Source: Williamsia faeni
GTDB lineage: Bacteria; Actinomycetota; Actinomycetes; Mycobacteriales; Mycobacteriaceae
Length of the DNA stretch: 64,000 bases
Direction: 5' to 3'
NCBI GenBank assembly: GCA_003202005.1
Contig: QJJF01000001.1
Coordinates: 1,147,099-1,211,098 of the forward strand
Part shown: positions 34,876-44,287 of the stretch, in pieces
How the letters are laid out: each line of letters begins with the position of its first letter
How positions within the stretch are numbered: the first letter of the stretch is position 1
Made by a program: the position numbers and the translations under genes
Notes under the pieces: generated by a model
The model's input: only the letters and a program-made list of their open reading frames with translations
Told to the model about the DNA's origin: nothing
Database searches by the model: none

Positions 34876-36364
34876 CTACGAGCGCGTTGATGACTGCACG
34901 CCCGACCGGAGCGGCCGACGAGCCGCCCGTTGCCTGTAGTCCTCCATCGCCGTTTTCGACGATCACCGCAACCGCGACCTGAGCATTGGCCGACGGCCCG
35001 AACGCGATGTACCAGGCGAACGGGGTCTCGTCGGCCCCCTGGGTGTCGGAATGTTCGGCTGTACCCGTCTTCGATGCAATCGAAACCGGTCCACCGGAGC
35101 CGGTGGTGTTGCGCTCTGAATCGACCATCATCGCGGTCAGCGTGGCCGCCGTCTGCGCGGAGATCGGTTCATTGAGCGAATTCGGTCGTGTGGTGTTCAG
35201 TGTCTTGAGGTCTGGACCTTGGAGTTTATCCACGAGATAGGGCTGCATGCGAACCCCGCCGTTGGCGATGGTGGCCGCGATCATCGCATTCTGGATCGGT
35301 GTGAATCGGACATCCCGCTGACCGATCGAGCTCTGGCCGAGCGCGGCGAGGTCCGGGACCGGGCCCATCGTCGACTCGGAGACGGGAAGAGGGGTGTCGG
35401 GCAGTTTGGTGTCGACGCCGAACGCGTTGGCCTGACTCTTGACCGTCTCGATCGGATTCTGCAATTTCGACGTCGACAGATCGACGAACGCCGTATTGCA
35501 CGAATGCTCCAGCGCCTGGTGCAGGGTGACGGTGCCACCGCTCGAGTCGGGGCAGGTCTGGTTGCCGTAGTTGGTCAGGGACGTCTGGGTCTGGGGCAGG
35601 ACGATGCTGTTGTCGGCGGTCAGCCGGACGTTCGGGTCGACGCCCTGCTCGAGCGCTGCCGCCGCGGTGATCACCTTGAACGTCGAACCGGGAGGGTAGG
35701 TCTCGTTCAGCGCGCGGTTGAGCATCGGCTGGAAGCCGGTGGTGTCGGTGGGATTCCAGGCGGCCCAGGCGTCCTGACGAACGGTGGAATCGTGGCTGGC
35801 CAGCAGGTTGGGGTCGTAGCTGGGAGTGGAGACCATCGCCAGGATCGCGCCGGTACTCGGTGCGATGGCGACCACCGCACCCCGGCAGCCACCGTTGCAA
35901 CCGGACATCATCTGCTCGTAGGCGACCTGCTGTGCGTGCGCGTTGATGGTGGTGATGACGTTGCCGCCGCTGGGGTCGCGGCCGGAGAACATGTCGGCGA
36001 ATCGTTGTCCGAACAAGCGGTCGTCGTTGCCGTTGAGGATCGCGTCCTCGGCCTGCTCGAGTCCGGAACTGGCGTACTGGAACGAGTAGAAACCGGTGAC
36101 GGGCGCAAACGCGGGTGCCCACGGGTTCGGGTACGTACGCAGGTACTTGAGCCGGTCGTCGGTGGGGATGGACTGGGCGATGACGTCGTTGCCGGCGGTG
36201 ATCTGGCCACGCTGGCGTGAATACTCGTCGAGCAGGACCCGCTGATTGCGGGGGTCGGCCCGGAGCTTGTCCGCCTTGAAGACCTGCACGTAGGTGGCGT
36301 TGACGAGCAGCGCAAGGACGATCACCATGACCGCTGTCACCACGCGGCGGATGGGAATGTTCAT
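34865..36364 (-). CDS. pbpA: penicillin-binding protein PbpA (class B transpeptidase)
   Basis: The 499-residue protein has an N-terminal membrane anchor (about 8-28), a PBP dimer domain and a transpeptidase domain with STFK (Ser227, Lys230), SCN (288-290) and KTG (432-434). It cross-links peptidoglycan and partners with RodA. ATG overlaps the rodA stop by four bases (ATGA). Confidence 0.97.
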   Translation of the reverse strand: MNIPIRRVVTAVMVIVLALLVNATYVQVFKADKLRADPRNQRVLLDEYSRQRGQITAGNDVIAQSIPTDDRLKYLRTYPNPWAPAFAPVTGFYSFQYASSGLEQAEDAILNGNDDRLFGQRFADMFSGRDPSGGNVITTINAHAQQVAYEQMMSGCNGGCRGAVVAIAPSTGAILAMVSTPSYDPNLLASHDSTVRQDAWAAWNPTDTTGFQPMLNRALNETYPPGSTFKVITAAAALEQGVDPNVRLTADNSIVLPQTQTSLTNYGNQTCPDSSGGTVTLHQALEHSCNTAFVDLSTSKLQNPIETVKSQANAFGVDTKLPDTPLPVSESTMGPVPDLAALGQSSIGQRDVRFTPIQNAMIAATIANGGVRMQPYLVDKLQGPDLKTLNTTRPNSLNEPISAQTAATLTAMMVDSERNTTGSGGPVSIASKTGTAEHSDTQGADETPFAWYIAFGPSANAQVAVAVIVENGDGGLQATGGSSAAPVGRAVINALVGER

Positions 36365-37821
36365 GAGCGCTTCACCATCTGAGTGGGTGCTTCGGCGATC
36401 GGCGTCGACTTCTTCTTCGTCGGGTCGGGCTCGCGCGCGGCGTTGGACACGCGGAGCAGCAAGGCCACCAGGATGTAGTTCGCCAGCAGCGACGAGCCGC
36501 CGTAGGACATGAACGGTGTGGTCAGACCGGTCAGCGGGATCAGTTTGGTGACACCGCCGACGACCACGAAGACCTGCATCACGATCGTGAACGACAGGCC
36601 GGTGGCCAGAAGTTTGCCGAAGCTGTCGCGGACCATGATCCCGGTCCGCAGACCACGGGTGACCAGGATCAGATAGAGCAACAGGATCGCGGCGAGTCCG
36701 GCGAGCCCGAGCTCCTCACCGATCGTCGCGACGATGAAGTCGGTGTTTGCGAACGGCACGATGTTCGGCCGGCCCGAACCCAGACCGGTCCCGAACACAC
36801 CACCGGTCGCCAGGCCGAACAAACCCTGGCCGACTTGATATCCCTGACCGTAGAAGTCGCTGAACGGGTCCTGCCAGACACTGACGCGGACCTGGAGATG
36901 CGAGAACAGCTGGTAGGCGACGATCGCTCCGAGCGCGAACAGACTGATGCCGATGATGAGCCAGCTGACCCGTTCGGTCGCCACGTAGAGCATCACGAGC
37001 ATCGTGGTGAAGATCAGCAGCGAGGTACCCAGATCCGACTCGAAGGCCAGGACGCCGATGGAGATGACCCAGGCGGCCAGCAGCGGACCGAGGTCGCGGG
37101 CCCGGGGCAGGTCCATGCCGAGGAAGTGCTTGCCGGCGGTGGTGAACAGGTCGCGTTTCGAGACCAGCAGCGACGCGGTGAAGATGATGATCAGGATCTT
37201 CGAGAACTCACCGGGCTGGATGTTGAACAGCGGTGTGCGGATCCAGATCTTCGAGCCGTTGATCTCCGACATCGACGACGGGAGGATCGCCGGGAGGGCC
37301 AGGAAGATCAGGCCGCCCAGGCCGAGGATGTAGCTGTACCGCGACAACGTGCGGTGGTCGCGGATCAGGATCAGGACCGCGACGAACGCGACGATGCCCA
37401 GGACGGCCCACAGCACCTGCTGGTCGGCGTCGTGGGTGCGGTCGATGGGGCTGGCGGTCTCACCGTTCTGTCCGGTGCCGAGGTCGAGGCGGTGGATGAT
37501 CACCAGACCCAGTCCGTTGAGTGTTGCCACCAGCGGCAGGATCACCGGATCCGCATACGGCGCAAACCGGCGGACCACCAGGTGCGCGAACCCGAAGAGT
37601 AGCATGTAGGCGGCCATGTACTTTGCGAGATCCCAAGTGAGACTTTGGGATTGGGCGACCTGAACGAGGATCAGGGCGGCGAAGACGATGACCGTGGACA
37701 GGCCGAGCAGCGCCAGCTCGAAGTTGCGGCCGGTGTAGGCCCGGGAGCCCGGTGGCGGGGTCTGGGTGACGGAGGCGGAGCGGAGCGGAGCTCGACCAGG
37801 GTTGTCGGCGGCCTGTGACAT
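36361..37821 (-). CDS. rodA: SEDS family glycosyltransferase RodA/FtsW
   Basis: The 486-residue protein has about 12 membrane helices and the SEDS regions around [14 protein letters not shown] and [17 protein letters not shown], the latter near the C-terminus. It polymerises glycan strands with PbpA. A much longer upstream frame is antisense-like to pstP and lacks SEDS features; the ATG at [10 protein letters not shown] overlaps the pstP stop (TGATG). Confidence 0.95.
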   Translation of the reverse strand: MSQAADNPGRAPLRSASVTQTPPPGSRAYTGRNFELALLGLSTVIVFAALILVQVAQSQSLTWDLAKYMAAYMLLFGFAHLVVRRFAPYADPVILPLVATLNGLGLVIIHRLDLGTGQNGETASPIDRTHDADQQVLWAVLGIVAFVAVLILIRDHRTLSRYSYILGLGGLIFLALPAILPSSMSEINGSKIWIRTPLFNIQPGEFSKILIIIFTASLLVSKRDLFTTAGKHFLGMDLPRARDLGPLLAAWVISIGVLAFESDLGTSLLIFTTMLVMLYVATERVSWLIIGISLFALGAIVAYQLFSHLQVRVSVWQDPFSDFYGQGYQVGQGLFGLATGGVFGTGLGSGRPNIVPFANTDFIVATIGEELGLAGLAAILLLYLILVTRGLRTGIMVRDSFGKLLATGLSFTIVMQVFVVVGGVTKLIPLTGLTTPFMSYGGSSLLANYILVALLLRVSNAAREPDPTKKKSTPIAEAPTQMVKRS

Positions 37822-39293
37822 CAGCGGCCCCGACAGTTCCCCGGCGGTGGGGCCGGCGTCGTCGACAGTGGCGGCATAGTGCTGGCCGAGCCCGATTGCG
37901 GGGCAACGGTTGTGGAAGGCGACGGTTCGCCCGTCTGCGGCGCCGGTGACGGAGCCGGTGTCGCCGGCAGCGGCGTGATCGCCTCGGTGGCGGCCGAGGT
38001 TTCCTCGGGGCACAGCGGCAGCAGGTTGTCCATCAGGTCGTTGACCTGTGTCTCGGCATCGTCGAGCGATACCGGGTCGCGTCCGTCGAGGGAGGCGGGT
38101 GCGGTCCCGGTCAGGTCGGCGACCTCCAGCGGCACGCAGTCGGCGGGCCGGTTGTCGTAGTCGGCCAGCGTGACGGTGGGGTCGGCACTGTCCATGTTGT
38201 GGGTACAGGTGATCTTGCTCAGCTCGTGCAGGCTCATCCCGAGGACCGATCCCGGCAAACCGCGGTAGACCACGACCTGGCCGTCGGATTGGCCCACGTA
38301 GTAGTTGGACCGGACGATCGCGCGGCCGACGAACAGCCCGCCGATCACCAGGGCGATGATCGCGACGCCGATGCCGGCGACGATCCATTTGCGGCGCGGG
38401 TGGGCCCGGCGGGGCTCGGGCTCGGGCTCGGGTGTACCGATCGTCGGGCGGCGCGGGGTCTGGGCAGGTGGCCGAAGCGCGGCGGCGCGTCCGGCCGACG
38501 TGCTCGGATCGGGGACGTACTCCTCGTCGTCGCCGCCGGCGGCGCCACCGACGATCGGTTGGCTGTCGCCGTAGTCCACATCCGCGACATCGGCGATCAC
38601 CACGGTGACGTTGTCGGGACCGCCGCCGCGCAGTGCGAGTTCGATGAGCCGGTCGGCGCAGTCCTTGTGGTTCTCCACGGTCGACATCGTGTCGCGGATG
38701 GTCTCTTCACTGACCACGTCGGACAGGCCGTCGCTGCAGAGCAGATAGCGGTCTCCGGCGCGGGCTTCGCGCACGGTGAGGGTCGGCTCGACCTCGGTGC
38801 CGGTGAGCGCCCGCATGATCAGGGAGCGCTGTGGATGCGTGTGGGCTTCCTCGGCCGTGATCCGGCCTTCTTCGACGAGCGTCTGGACAAACGTGTCGTC
38901 CCGGGTGATCTGGTTCAGCTGGCCGTCGCGCAACAGGTATCCGCGTGAATCGCCGATGTGACAGAGACCGAGGCGGGAGCCGGCGAACAGGATCGCGGTG
39001 AGCGTGGTCCCCATGCCGTCGAGTTCGGGGGCTTCGGCGACCTGATCGGCGATCGCCTGATTGCCACGGCGGGTGGCGGTGTCGAGTTTGGCGAGCAGGT
39101 CACCGCCGGGCTCGTCGTCGTCGAGCGGACGCAGCGCCTGGATGACGAGTTGGCTGGCCACCTCACCGGCCGCGTGGCCGCCCATTCCGTCGGCGAGGGC
39201 CAGAAGTCGGGCACCGGCGTAGACGGAGTCTTCGTTGTTGGCACGGACCAGTCCACGGTCGCTCCGCGCGATATAGCGCAACACCAGTGTCAC
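37821..39293 (-). CDS. pstP: PP2C-family serine/threonine phosphatase PstP
   Basis: The 490-residue protein has a PP2C catalytic domain (about 1-235) with [32 protein letters not shown] and [10 protein letters not shown], which supply the metal-binding aspartates. A membrane helix (about 302-325) and an extracellular Pro/Thr-rich tail follow. It reverses PknA/PknB signalling. GTG start overlaps the fhaB stop (GTGA). Confidence 0.96.
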   Translation of the reverse strand: MTLVLRYIARSDRGLVRANNEDSVYAGARLLALADGMGGHAAGEVASQLVIQALRPLDDDEPGGDLLAKLDTATRRGNQAIADQVAEAPELDGMGTTLTAILFAGSRLGLCHIGDSRGYLLRDGQLNQITRDDTFVQTLVEEGRITAEEAHTHPQRSLIMRALTGTEVEPTLTVREARAGDRYLLCSDGLSDVVSEETIRDTMSTVENHKDCADRLIELALRGGGPDNVTVVIADVADVDYGDSQPIVGGAAGGDDEEYVPDPSTSAGRAAALRPPAQTPRRPTIGTPEPEPEPRRAHPRRKWIVAGIGVAIIALVIGGLFVGRAIVRSNYYVGQSDGQVVVYRGLPGSVLGMSLHELSKITCTHNMDSADPTVTLADYDNRPADCVPLEVADLTGTAPASLDGRDPVSLDDAETQVNDLMDNLLPLCPEETSAATEAITPLPATPAPSPAPQTGEPSPSTTVAPQSGSASTMPPLSTTPAPPPGNCRGR

Positions 39294-39748
39294 GGGCGCA
39301 ACTCAATCACGGTTTTGCCCACGCGTACCGGAGTTGCGATGGGGACCCGCACTGCGGTGGTGACTTTCGACCGATCGAGGTACGTGCCGTTGGTGGATCC
39401 GAGGTCTTCGACGTACCAGTCGTCGCCGCGGCGGATCAGGCGGGCGTGACGTTCGGAGGCGTATTCGTCGGTGAGTACAAGGGTCGAATCGTCAGCCCGT
39501 CCGAGGAGGACGGGCTGGGTACCCAGGGTGATGCGGGTGTTGGCCAGCGCGCCGTGGGTGACCACCAGGTACCGGGCGGCGCCCTTGACCCGGGCCGGGC
39601 CGGGGGTCCGGCGTTCGAACCGGGTAGGTGGTCGCTGGCCCGTAGCCGCATAGACATCGTTTCGGATGACTCGTAGCACCGCCCAGATCATCAGCCACAG
39701 GAGCAACAGGAAACCGACACGCGTCAGCTGCAGCACGATGCCTTGCAC
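39290..39748 (-). CDS. fhaB: FHA domain protein FhaB (FipA)
   Basis: The 152-residue protein has an N-terminal membrane helix (about 8-28) and a C-terminal FHA domain with LLGRADDSTLVL, ERHARLI and STNGTYLD, the phosphothreonine-binding loops. It links kinase signalling to the divisome. GTG start with a strong AGGAGGTGAG site. First gene of the overlapping six-gene operon. Confidence 0.95.
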   Translation of the reverse strand: MQGIVLQLTRVGFLLLLWLMIWAVLRVIRNDVYAATGQRPPTRFERRTPGPARVKGAARYLVVTHGALANTRITLGTQPVLLGRADDSTLVLTDEYASERHARLIRRGDDWYVEDLGSTNGTYLDRSKVTTAVRVPIATPVRVGKTVIELRP

Positions 39749-39905
39749 GTTTTCTCACCTCCTGGGCCAGCCATCAAAGTCCAGTGCATCTTATGGCCCA
39801 GTGGCCTCCCCGTAGGTACTCGGATGTGTTACTTGTGCAAAGAATGTGGGTCGGGTCATACCGGGATCAGCGGCCGGAGCCCCCGCGCCCGTCGGTTGGG
39901 TTCGT

Positions 39906-41318
39906 CTACTGGAAGCGAACGGTGATGTCCGAATGCCCGACGCGAATCCGGTCACCGTCGGCCAGTTCCCAGCTGCTGACCTGGACATCGTTGACCGTGG
40001 TGCCGTTGGTGGAGTTCAGATCGTTGAGCAATGCACTCGATCCGTCCCAGCGGATTTCCACATGGCGACGCGAGACACCGGTGTCCGGCAGCCGGAACTG
40101 GGCGTCCTGGCCACGGCCGATCACATTCGAACCGTTACGCAATTGAAAGGTGCGGTTGCTGCCGTCTTCGAGCAGAAGGGTGATCGAGCTCGGCGCGTAA
40201 CCGGCTGGTGCCGCATAGCCCTGCCCGGCGTAACCACCCTGCTGGTCTGCCGGAGGGTAGCCACCCTGGTCCGCGGCATAAGCCTGCTGGTCGCCGTAGC
40301 CCTGGTCGTAGCCGCCCTGTTGGTAGCCCTGGTCGTAGCCGGGTTGTGCGTAGCCCTGCTGGCCGTAGGCGGGCTGCTGGTCGTAGCCGCGCTCGTAGCC
40401 ACCCTGGTCGTATCCGGGTTGTGCGTAGGCGCCCTGGTCCGCGGCGTAGCCGCCCTGGTCGTAGCCGCCCTGGTCGTAGCCGCGCTGGTCGTAACCCTGC
40501 TGATCCGGTGCGGCGGCACCCTGCTGCTCGCCGGCGTAGGCGGCGGGGTCGTAGCCGCCCTGCTGGTAGCCCTGGCCGTATCCGGGCTGCTGCGGTGGGT
40601 AGCCGGGCTGGGGTGCGTAGCCACCCTGTGGGTAACCCTGCTGGTCATAGCCACCCTGCTCGTAGCCGCGCTGATCGTAATCATCCTGCTGGCTGTACGC
40701 CTGCGGGGCGGGGTCGCGCTGGTCACCGGGCTGGTACGGCTGCTGGCCGTAGCCAGGAGGCGTATAGGAGCCCTGTTCGTAACCTCCGCGCTGGTCATAT
40801 CCGGAGTTCTTGGTCATGGGAACGGCTCCTACTTGTGGGGTTCGGTGTGGTCCTGCGGGTTGCGGCCCTGCCTGTGGACCGGGCGGGGGCGGCCCGGGTG
40901 GGCCTACCGGTTGGTCACCGGGTGAGGGTACGGGCATCGGTCGGGCATCGGGGTTGACTGCACCCCGAGCCCGGAACTGACCCGTGTGCAGGGTGGGTGA
41001 GTGGGCAAACTCAACAACCACTTCGCCATACGTCTGCCACCCATTGTCTCGAATGAAGTTATCGAGATGTTTGGAAAAGGTCTTGCGATTGAGCTCGTAT
41101 TCCGCAGCCATCTCCTGGTGGTCGGTCGAACTGACCACCAGGGTGTAGGCGTTGGGCGCCAGTTTGCCGCCGTCGCCGAGGTCCTCGAGGTTGTCCTCGG
41201 CCTCCCGCTGAAGTGCGTTCTCAACCTCCTGCGGTGCGACTTTCCCACCGAAGACCCGGGCGAAGCCGTCATCGACAACACCTTCGAGCTTGCGTTCGAT
41301 TCTCTGCAGAATCCCCAT
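39906..41318 (-). CDS. fhaA: FHA domain protein FhaA
   Basis: The 470-residue protein has an N-terminal DUF3662 domain (about 1-120), a long low-complexity middle (about 150-385) of YDQGGY/GYDQQ-type repeats, and a C-terminal FHA domain with [19 protein letters not shown] and STNGTTVND. It binds phosphorylated PknB/CwlM-type partners and controls peptidoglycan synthesis. GGGAGG precedes the ATG. It is separated from fhaB by 157 bp, so it may have its own promoter. Confidence 0.95.
   Translation of the reverse strand: MGILQRIERKLEGVVDDGFARVFGGKVAPQEVENALQREAEDNLEDLGDGGKLAPNAYTLVVSSTDHQEMAAEYELNRKTFSKHLDNFIRDNGWQTYGEVVVEFAHSPTLHTGQFRARGAVNPDARPMPVPSPGDQPVGPPGPPPPGPQAGPQPAGPHRTPQVGAVPMTKNSGYDQRGGYEQGSYTPPGYGQQPYQPGDQRDPAPQAYSQQDDYDQRGYEQGGYDQQGYPQGGYAPQPGYPPQQPGYGQGYQQGGYDPAAYAGEQQGAAAPDQQGYDQRGYDQGGYDQGGYAADQGAYAQPGYDQGGYERGYDQQPAYGQQGYAQPGYDQGYQQGGYDQGYGDQQAYAADQGGYPPADQQGGYAGQGYAAPAGYAPSSITLLLEDGSNRTFQLRNGSNVIGRGQDAQFRLPDTGVSRRHVEIRWDGSSALLNDLNSTNGTTVNDVQVSSWELADGDRIRVGHSDITVRFQ
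40207..40800 (-). repeat. degenerate tandem repeats in fhaA coding YDQGGY-type units
   Basis: The plus strand repeats GTAGCCGCCCTGGTC and GTAGCCCTGCTGGTC-type units many times. They encode Tyr/Gln/Gly-rich tandem units in the linker of FhaA. Copy number is likely variable between strains. Confidence 0.85.
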
Positions 41319-41822
41319 AACGACGACCTCCCTCCGAATTGCCAGCGTGTCGGCGTGCCAATCGTGCTTTTTGATGATAGCGACTCAACACTCGCATGGG
41401 CACTCCAGGGAGAACATCTGCACCGTCTGCCACAGATGTCCCATGTCGGTTCGCCGAACGGGGCATTGCGGTGCCTGCCGATGTACCGGTGTTCGCGCAG
41501 CTCAGATGGTGGTCCAGAACCGATAGACACATTTGCAGTGAGACCTTGGCGATCTCTGCGGCAACGTCGACGACGTCTCGCGGGGTCTGAGGGGCTATCG
41601 TGCCGCACGATCTGGGTGGAATCCCCGGGGACTGTGAGGGGACGTTCTCGTTATAGAGGTGTCGCGTTGCAGGTATGAGAGACACTCCAAGGCGGTGTTC
41701 TCCGGATGAGGCGTGGCCCGGAACCACCAAAATGGACCACAGAACAGCGGATTTCTGTCCGAGCGGTCAGTCGTGTTAACGTCTCGTAGTCCTTTTCGGA
41801 GAGATTCGACAAGGACAGCCAC
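41319..41822. other. 504-bp divergent intergenic region (fhaA / tRNA-Leu)
   Basis: No supported gene is seen. It should hold the leftward fhaA promoter and the rightward tRNA promoter; a TTAACG -10-like element lies about 45 bp before the tRNA. Frames crossing it look non-coding. Confidence 0.5.
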
Positions 41823-41905
41823 GGGCGAGTGGCGGAATGGCAGACGCGCTGGCTTCAGGTGCCAGTGTCCTTCGGGACGTGAGGGTTCAAGTCCCTTTTC
41901 GCCCA
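41823..41905 (+). tRNA. leuT: tRNA-Leu (CAG)
   Basis: The sequence folds as a class II tRNA. The acceptor GGGCGAG pairs with TTCGCCC, the anticodon arm CTGGC-TTCAGGT-GCCAG gives anticodon CAG (41856-41858), a long variable arm GTGTCCTTCGGGACGT is present, and the T-arm is GAGGG-TTCAAGT-CCCTT. No CCA is encoded. In M. tuberculosis a tRNA-Leu also follows fhaA. Confidence 0.95.
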
Positions 41906-41934
41906 CAGAGAAGTTCAGTTCAGCTGAACAGCAG

Positions 41935-41967
41935 AGGTCAGATCGCAGAAATGTGGTCTGACCTTTT
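41935..41967 (+). terminator. terminator after tRNA-Leu
   Basis: AGGTCAGA and TCTGACCT form an 8-bp stem followed by TTT, about 30 bases after the tRNA. Confidence 0.75.
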
Positions 41968-42158
41968 GCTTTGTGAGTCAGGGCTGTAGCTTCAGCTGGT
42001 CGCGACCGCCATGCGACGAGGACTATTGCGGACCTACCCGGTCGAGCACACTGTGAAATTGTCAAAGGTCGTGCAGTACACAGCTGTTGCTGTGTTGCTT
42101 GGGGTACTTGGAATATGTCGTCGTAGGTTGGTGGTCTTGCGGTTCCGGCTTCGCCTGG

Positions 42159-43445
42159 TTATGCGGCGGCGAGGTCGGACGTCATGGTCCTGCGGGCGTG
42201 GGATCGCAGAGGCGTTTTGGTGGCGTCGTCAGGGTTGATGAACCAGGGATGCCCGTCGGTACCGATGAAGACTTCCCAACGCATGTGATGGATGTACCGG
42301 TGGTGGCGCCGGCACAGGAGAACGGTGTTGGTCAGGCTGGTGACCCCGCCTTGACTCCACTGCACGATGTGGTGGGCGTCCGTCCGCCCGGGCGGGCAAC
42401 CGCACCCTGGGTACGCACATCCCTGGTCCCGGGCGATGAGAGCTTTACGAATTGCTGGTGTCACGGTCCGGTGGTCACGACCGACGTCGAGCGGGACCAT
42501 GTTGTTGTCGACCAGGATTTTCGTGATGACCGAGTCGCAGGCCACCATCTGGGCTGTCGATGCGGAGGCGGGTCCGGTCCATTCAAACGAGGCTGCCAAC
42601 TCGGGCGGCTTCACACCACCCAACCCACGCAGTTGTACTGCCTGTAGATGTTCGGGTGACACCGTCAGGTTGACGTGGGGTTTCGCGCCCCCGCGGGTGG
42701 GTCGGTCTTCCTGATCGAGGTAGGAATCCAACAGTTGCTCCAGCGCGTCCGCGCGCACTTGAGCACTCGTGCGACTGTCGGGTGAACCGTCCGGTTCGGG
42801 TACTGGCTTCGACAACGGATCAAGCGCTACCCGCAGTTTCTCGCCGAGGAGGTTGTCCAGGTCCAATGTGCCGTGACTGCGTCCGTCGTCACCGGTCCCG
42901 AGCGAGAACTCGTTGAGCTCGTGATTCTCGGCGTCGGGGATCGGCTTGTCCGGTGGCGACAGGGCTATCGCCAGATGCCGTGCCCGAGCCGCTACCGCCG
43001 ACGGACTGGTGGTCAACGCTTCGGCCAGTAAGCCACGTACACAATCAGTCCGATCTGAATCGGGCAGCTCTGGGTTGCGTCGCTCAATATGGTGGAGGCC
43101 CTTCACTATCGAGTCGATGTGCTCGCCCGAGAGAGTTCCGTCCACCCCGTACGACGCGACCGATGGAATGTCCTTGAGCGCTTTGCCTACTCGCACGTAT
43201 CGATGCGCTACCGCCGGCGCCATCCCTGCCTGCTGCAACAACCGTGCTGTTGAACCTTCCCCCGACTTTTTGGCGACTCCACGTACCTCGAGTTCGCCGA
43301 CCAGTCGGAAAAGTAGTTGTTTCACAACATGATTGAGTCGAATAACCGCCACCGTACGCGAAGACACCTCAGTGTCATCACCGGCAACCAAAGCCGCATC
43401 CCCGGCCAGATCTGAAAGTCTGGCGAACATTCCCCCGAAGTCCAT
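42159..43445 (-). CDS. DUF222 / HNH endonuclease domain protein (REP13E12 family)
   Basis: The 428-residue protein has an N-terminal DUF222 helical region and a C-terminal HNH domain with CAYPGCGCPPGRTDAHHIVQW, given in part as CAYPGCGCPP and DAHHIVQW, followed by LCRRHHRYIHH. This is the 13E12-type family, often multicopy and mobile-like in Mycobacteriales. ATG at MDFGGMFARL is preferred over a longer frame. An SOS-box-like site lies 17 bp upstream. It is next to tRNA-Leu. Confidence 0.88.
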   Translation of the reverse strand: MDFGGMFARLSDLAGDAALVAGDDTEVSSRTVAVIRLNHVVKQLLFRLVGELEVRGVAKKSGEGSTARLLQQAGMAPAVAHRYVRVGKALKDIPSVASYGVDGTLSGEHIDSIVKGLHHIERRNPELPDSDRTDCVRGLLAEALTTSPSAVAARARHLAIALSPPDKPIPDAENHELNEFSLGTGDDGRSHGTLDLDNLLGEKLRVALDPLSKPVPEPDGSPDSRTSAQVRADALEQLLDSYLDQEDRPTRGGAKPHVNLTVSPEHLQAVQLRGLGGVKPPELAASFEWTGPASASTAQMVACDSVITKILVDNNMVPLDVGRDHRTVTPAIRKALIARDQGCAYPGCGCPPGRTDAHHIVQWSQGGVTSLTNTVLLCRRHHRYIHHMRWEVFIGTDGHPWFINPDDATKTPLRSHARRTMTSDLAAA

Positions 43446-43461
43446 GACTACAAGGTACCCG

Positions 43462-43475
43462 CGAATCCTCGTTCG
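43462..43475 (-). promoter_or_regulatory. LexA (SOS) box-like site
   Basis: CGAAT-CCTC-GTTCG differs by one base from the actinobacterial SOS box CGAAC-N4-GTTCG. It is just upstream of the DUF222-HNH start. Several M. tuberculosis 13E12 genes are known LexA targets. Confidence 0.6.
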
Positions 43476-43607
43476 CACAAGTGTTCTAGAGCACAATTTC
43501 TGTTGTGCTGCAATCATTTTCACCCACGTTGGCGTGCCAAACCCGTCATGCTACCAAGACGGTCGGACATTGAGCGCCGAGTCGTCCTCGAGCCCACCGC
43601 AGTGCAA

Positions 43608-43626
43608 AAGCTACATGGTGTAGCTT
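43608..43626. promoter_or_regulatory. TetR-type operator upstream of the TetR/GDSL operon
   Basis: AAGCTACA-TGG-TGTAGCTT is an 8-3-8 perfect inverted repeat 58 bp before the TetR ATG, next to a TATTAC/TATTAG -10-like stretch. Autoregulation is the simplest reading. Confidence 0.6.
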
Positions 43627-43641
43627 ATTACCTATTAGGGT

Positions 43642-43672
43642 TCGAGAGGATGAGGACTCGAGAGGATGAGGA
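43642..43672 (+). repeat. 15-bp tandem duplication in the TetR leader
   Basis: TCGAGAGGATGAGGA is present at 43642-43656 and again at 43658-43672, separated by one base. It contains purine-rich RBS-like sequence just before the TetR start. Confidence 0.8.
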
Positions 43673-43684
43673 AGGGACAGCGTG

Positions 43685-44254
43685 ATGACTCGTGTAGGTC
43701 TGACGGCCGACCGTCTCACCTCGGCGGGCGCAGAGTTGGCTGATGAAGTCGGTTTTGAACACGTCACCCTCACCGCCCTGGCCCGTCGATTCGGCGTCAA
43801 ATCCGCGAGCCTGTATTCGCATGTCCAGAGCACTGATGACCTGAAAACCCGAATAGCTCTTCTTGCTCTCGATGAACTCGCGACGCAGGCGTCGGAGGCG
43901 TTGGCGGGTCGTGCGGGTGGAGATGCGCTGATTGCGCTGGGCAGTACCTACCGCACGTACGCTCGAGAACACCCGGGTCGATTTGCTGCGGCCAACCACC
44001 GGGTCGATCCGCAAACCGCAGTCACGAGCGCCGGCCCGCAACACAGCCAGATGATGCATGCGATCCTGCGTGGGTACGGGGTACCGGACGAGGATTTCAC
44101 GCACGCGGTGCGGCTGCTCGGGAGTGTGTTCCAGGGATACGTGACCCTGGAGTTGGCGGGCAGTTTCGACCACAGCGCCCCCGGTCCCGATGAGTCCTGG
44201 ACCCGGATTCTGGACGTGCTCGACGCGCTGCTGCGGCACTGGCCGACTCCATAG
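43685..44254 (+). CDS. TetR/AcrR family regulator with WHG-type C-terminal domain
   Basis: The 189-residue protein has the N-terminal helix-turn-helix VTLTALARRFGVKSASLYSHV and a C-terminal ligand domain starting ALGSTYRTYAREHPGRFAA, the WHG/TetR_C_33 pattern. A perfect inverted repeat upstream is its likely operator. It is 33 bp from the GDSL hydrolase and probably co-transcribed. ATG is preferred; an overlapping GTG one codon earlier is possible. Confidence 0.88.
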   Translation: MTRVGLTADRLTSAGAELADEVGFEHVTLTALARRFGVKSASLYSHVQSTDDLKTRIALLALDELATQASEALAGRAGGDALIALGSTYRTYAREHPGRFAAANHRVDPQTAVTSAGPQHSQMMHAILRGYGVPDEDFTHAVRLLGSVFQGYVTLELAGSFDHSAPGPDESWTRILDVLDALLRHWPTP

Positions 44255-44287
44255 ATCATCGACGTTCACCACAATGAAAGCAGAGTC

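Noticed and set aside
35226-35234. TTATCCACG in pbpA as another DnaA box
   Set aside because: One mismatch inside a conserved coding sequence and isolated from the crgA cluster.
37822-38388. N-terminal extension of RodA by 189 codons
   Set aside because: It overlaps pstP entirely, is Arg-rich, and a start coupled to the pstP stop is available.
40207-40800. Tandem repeats considered as a CRISPR array
   Set aside because: Units are short, in frame, without unique spacers of constant size, and encode a protein linker.
41823-43445. tRNA-Leu considered as an integrated-element attachment site
   Set aside because: No integrase and no repeat of the tRNA 3' end was seen in the window; the DUF222-HNH gene is not an integrase.
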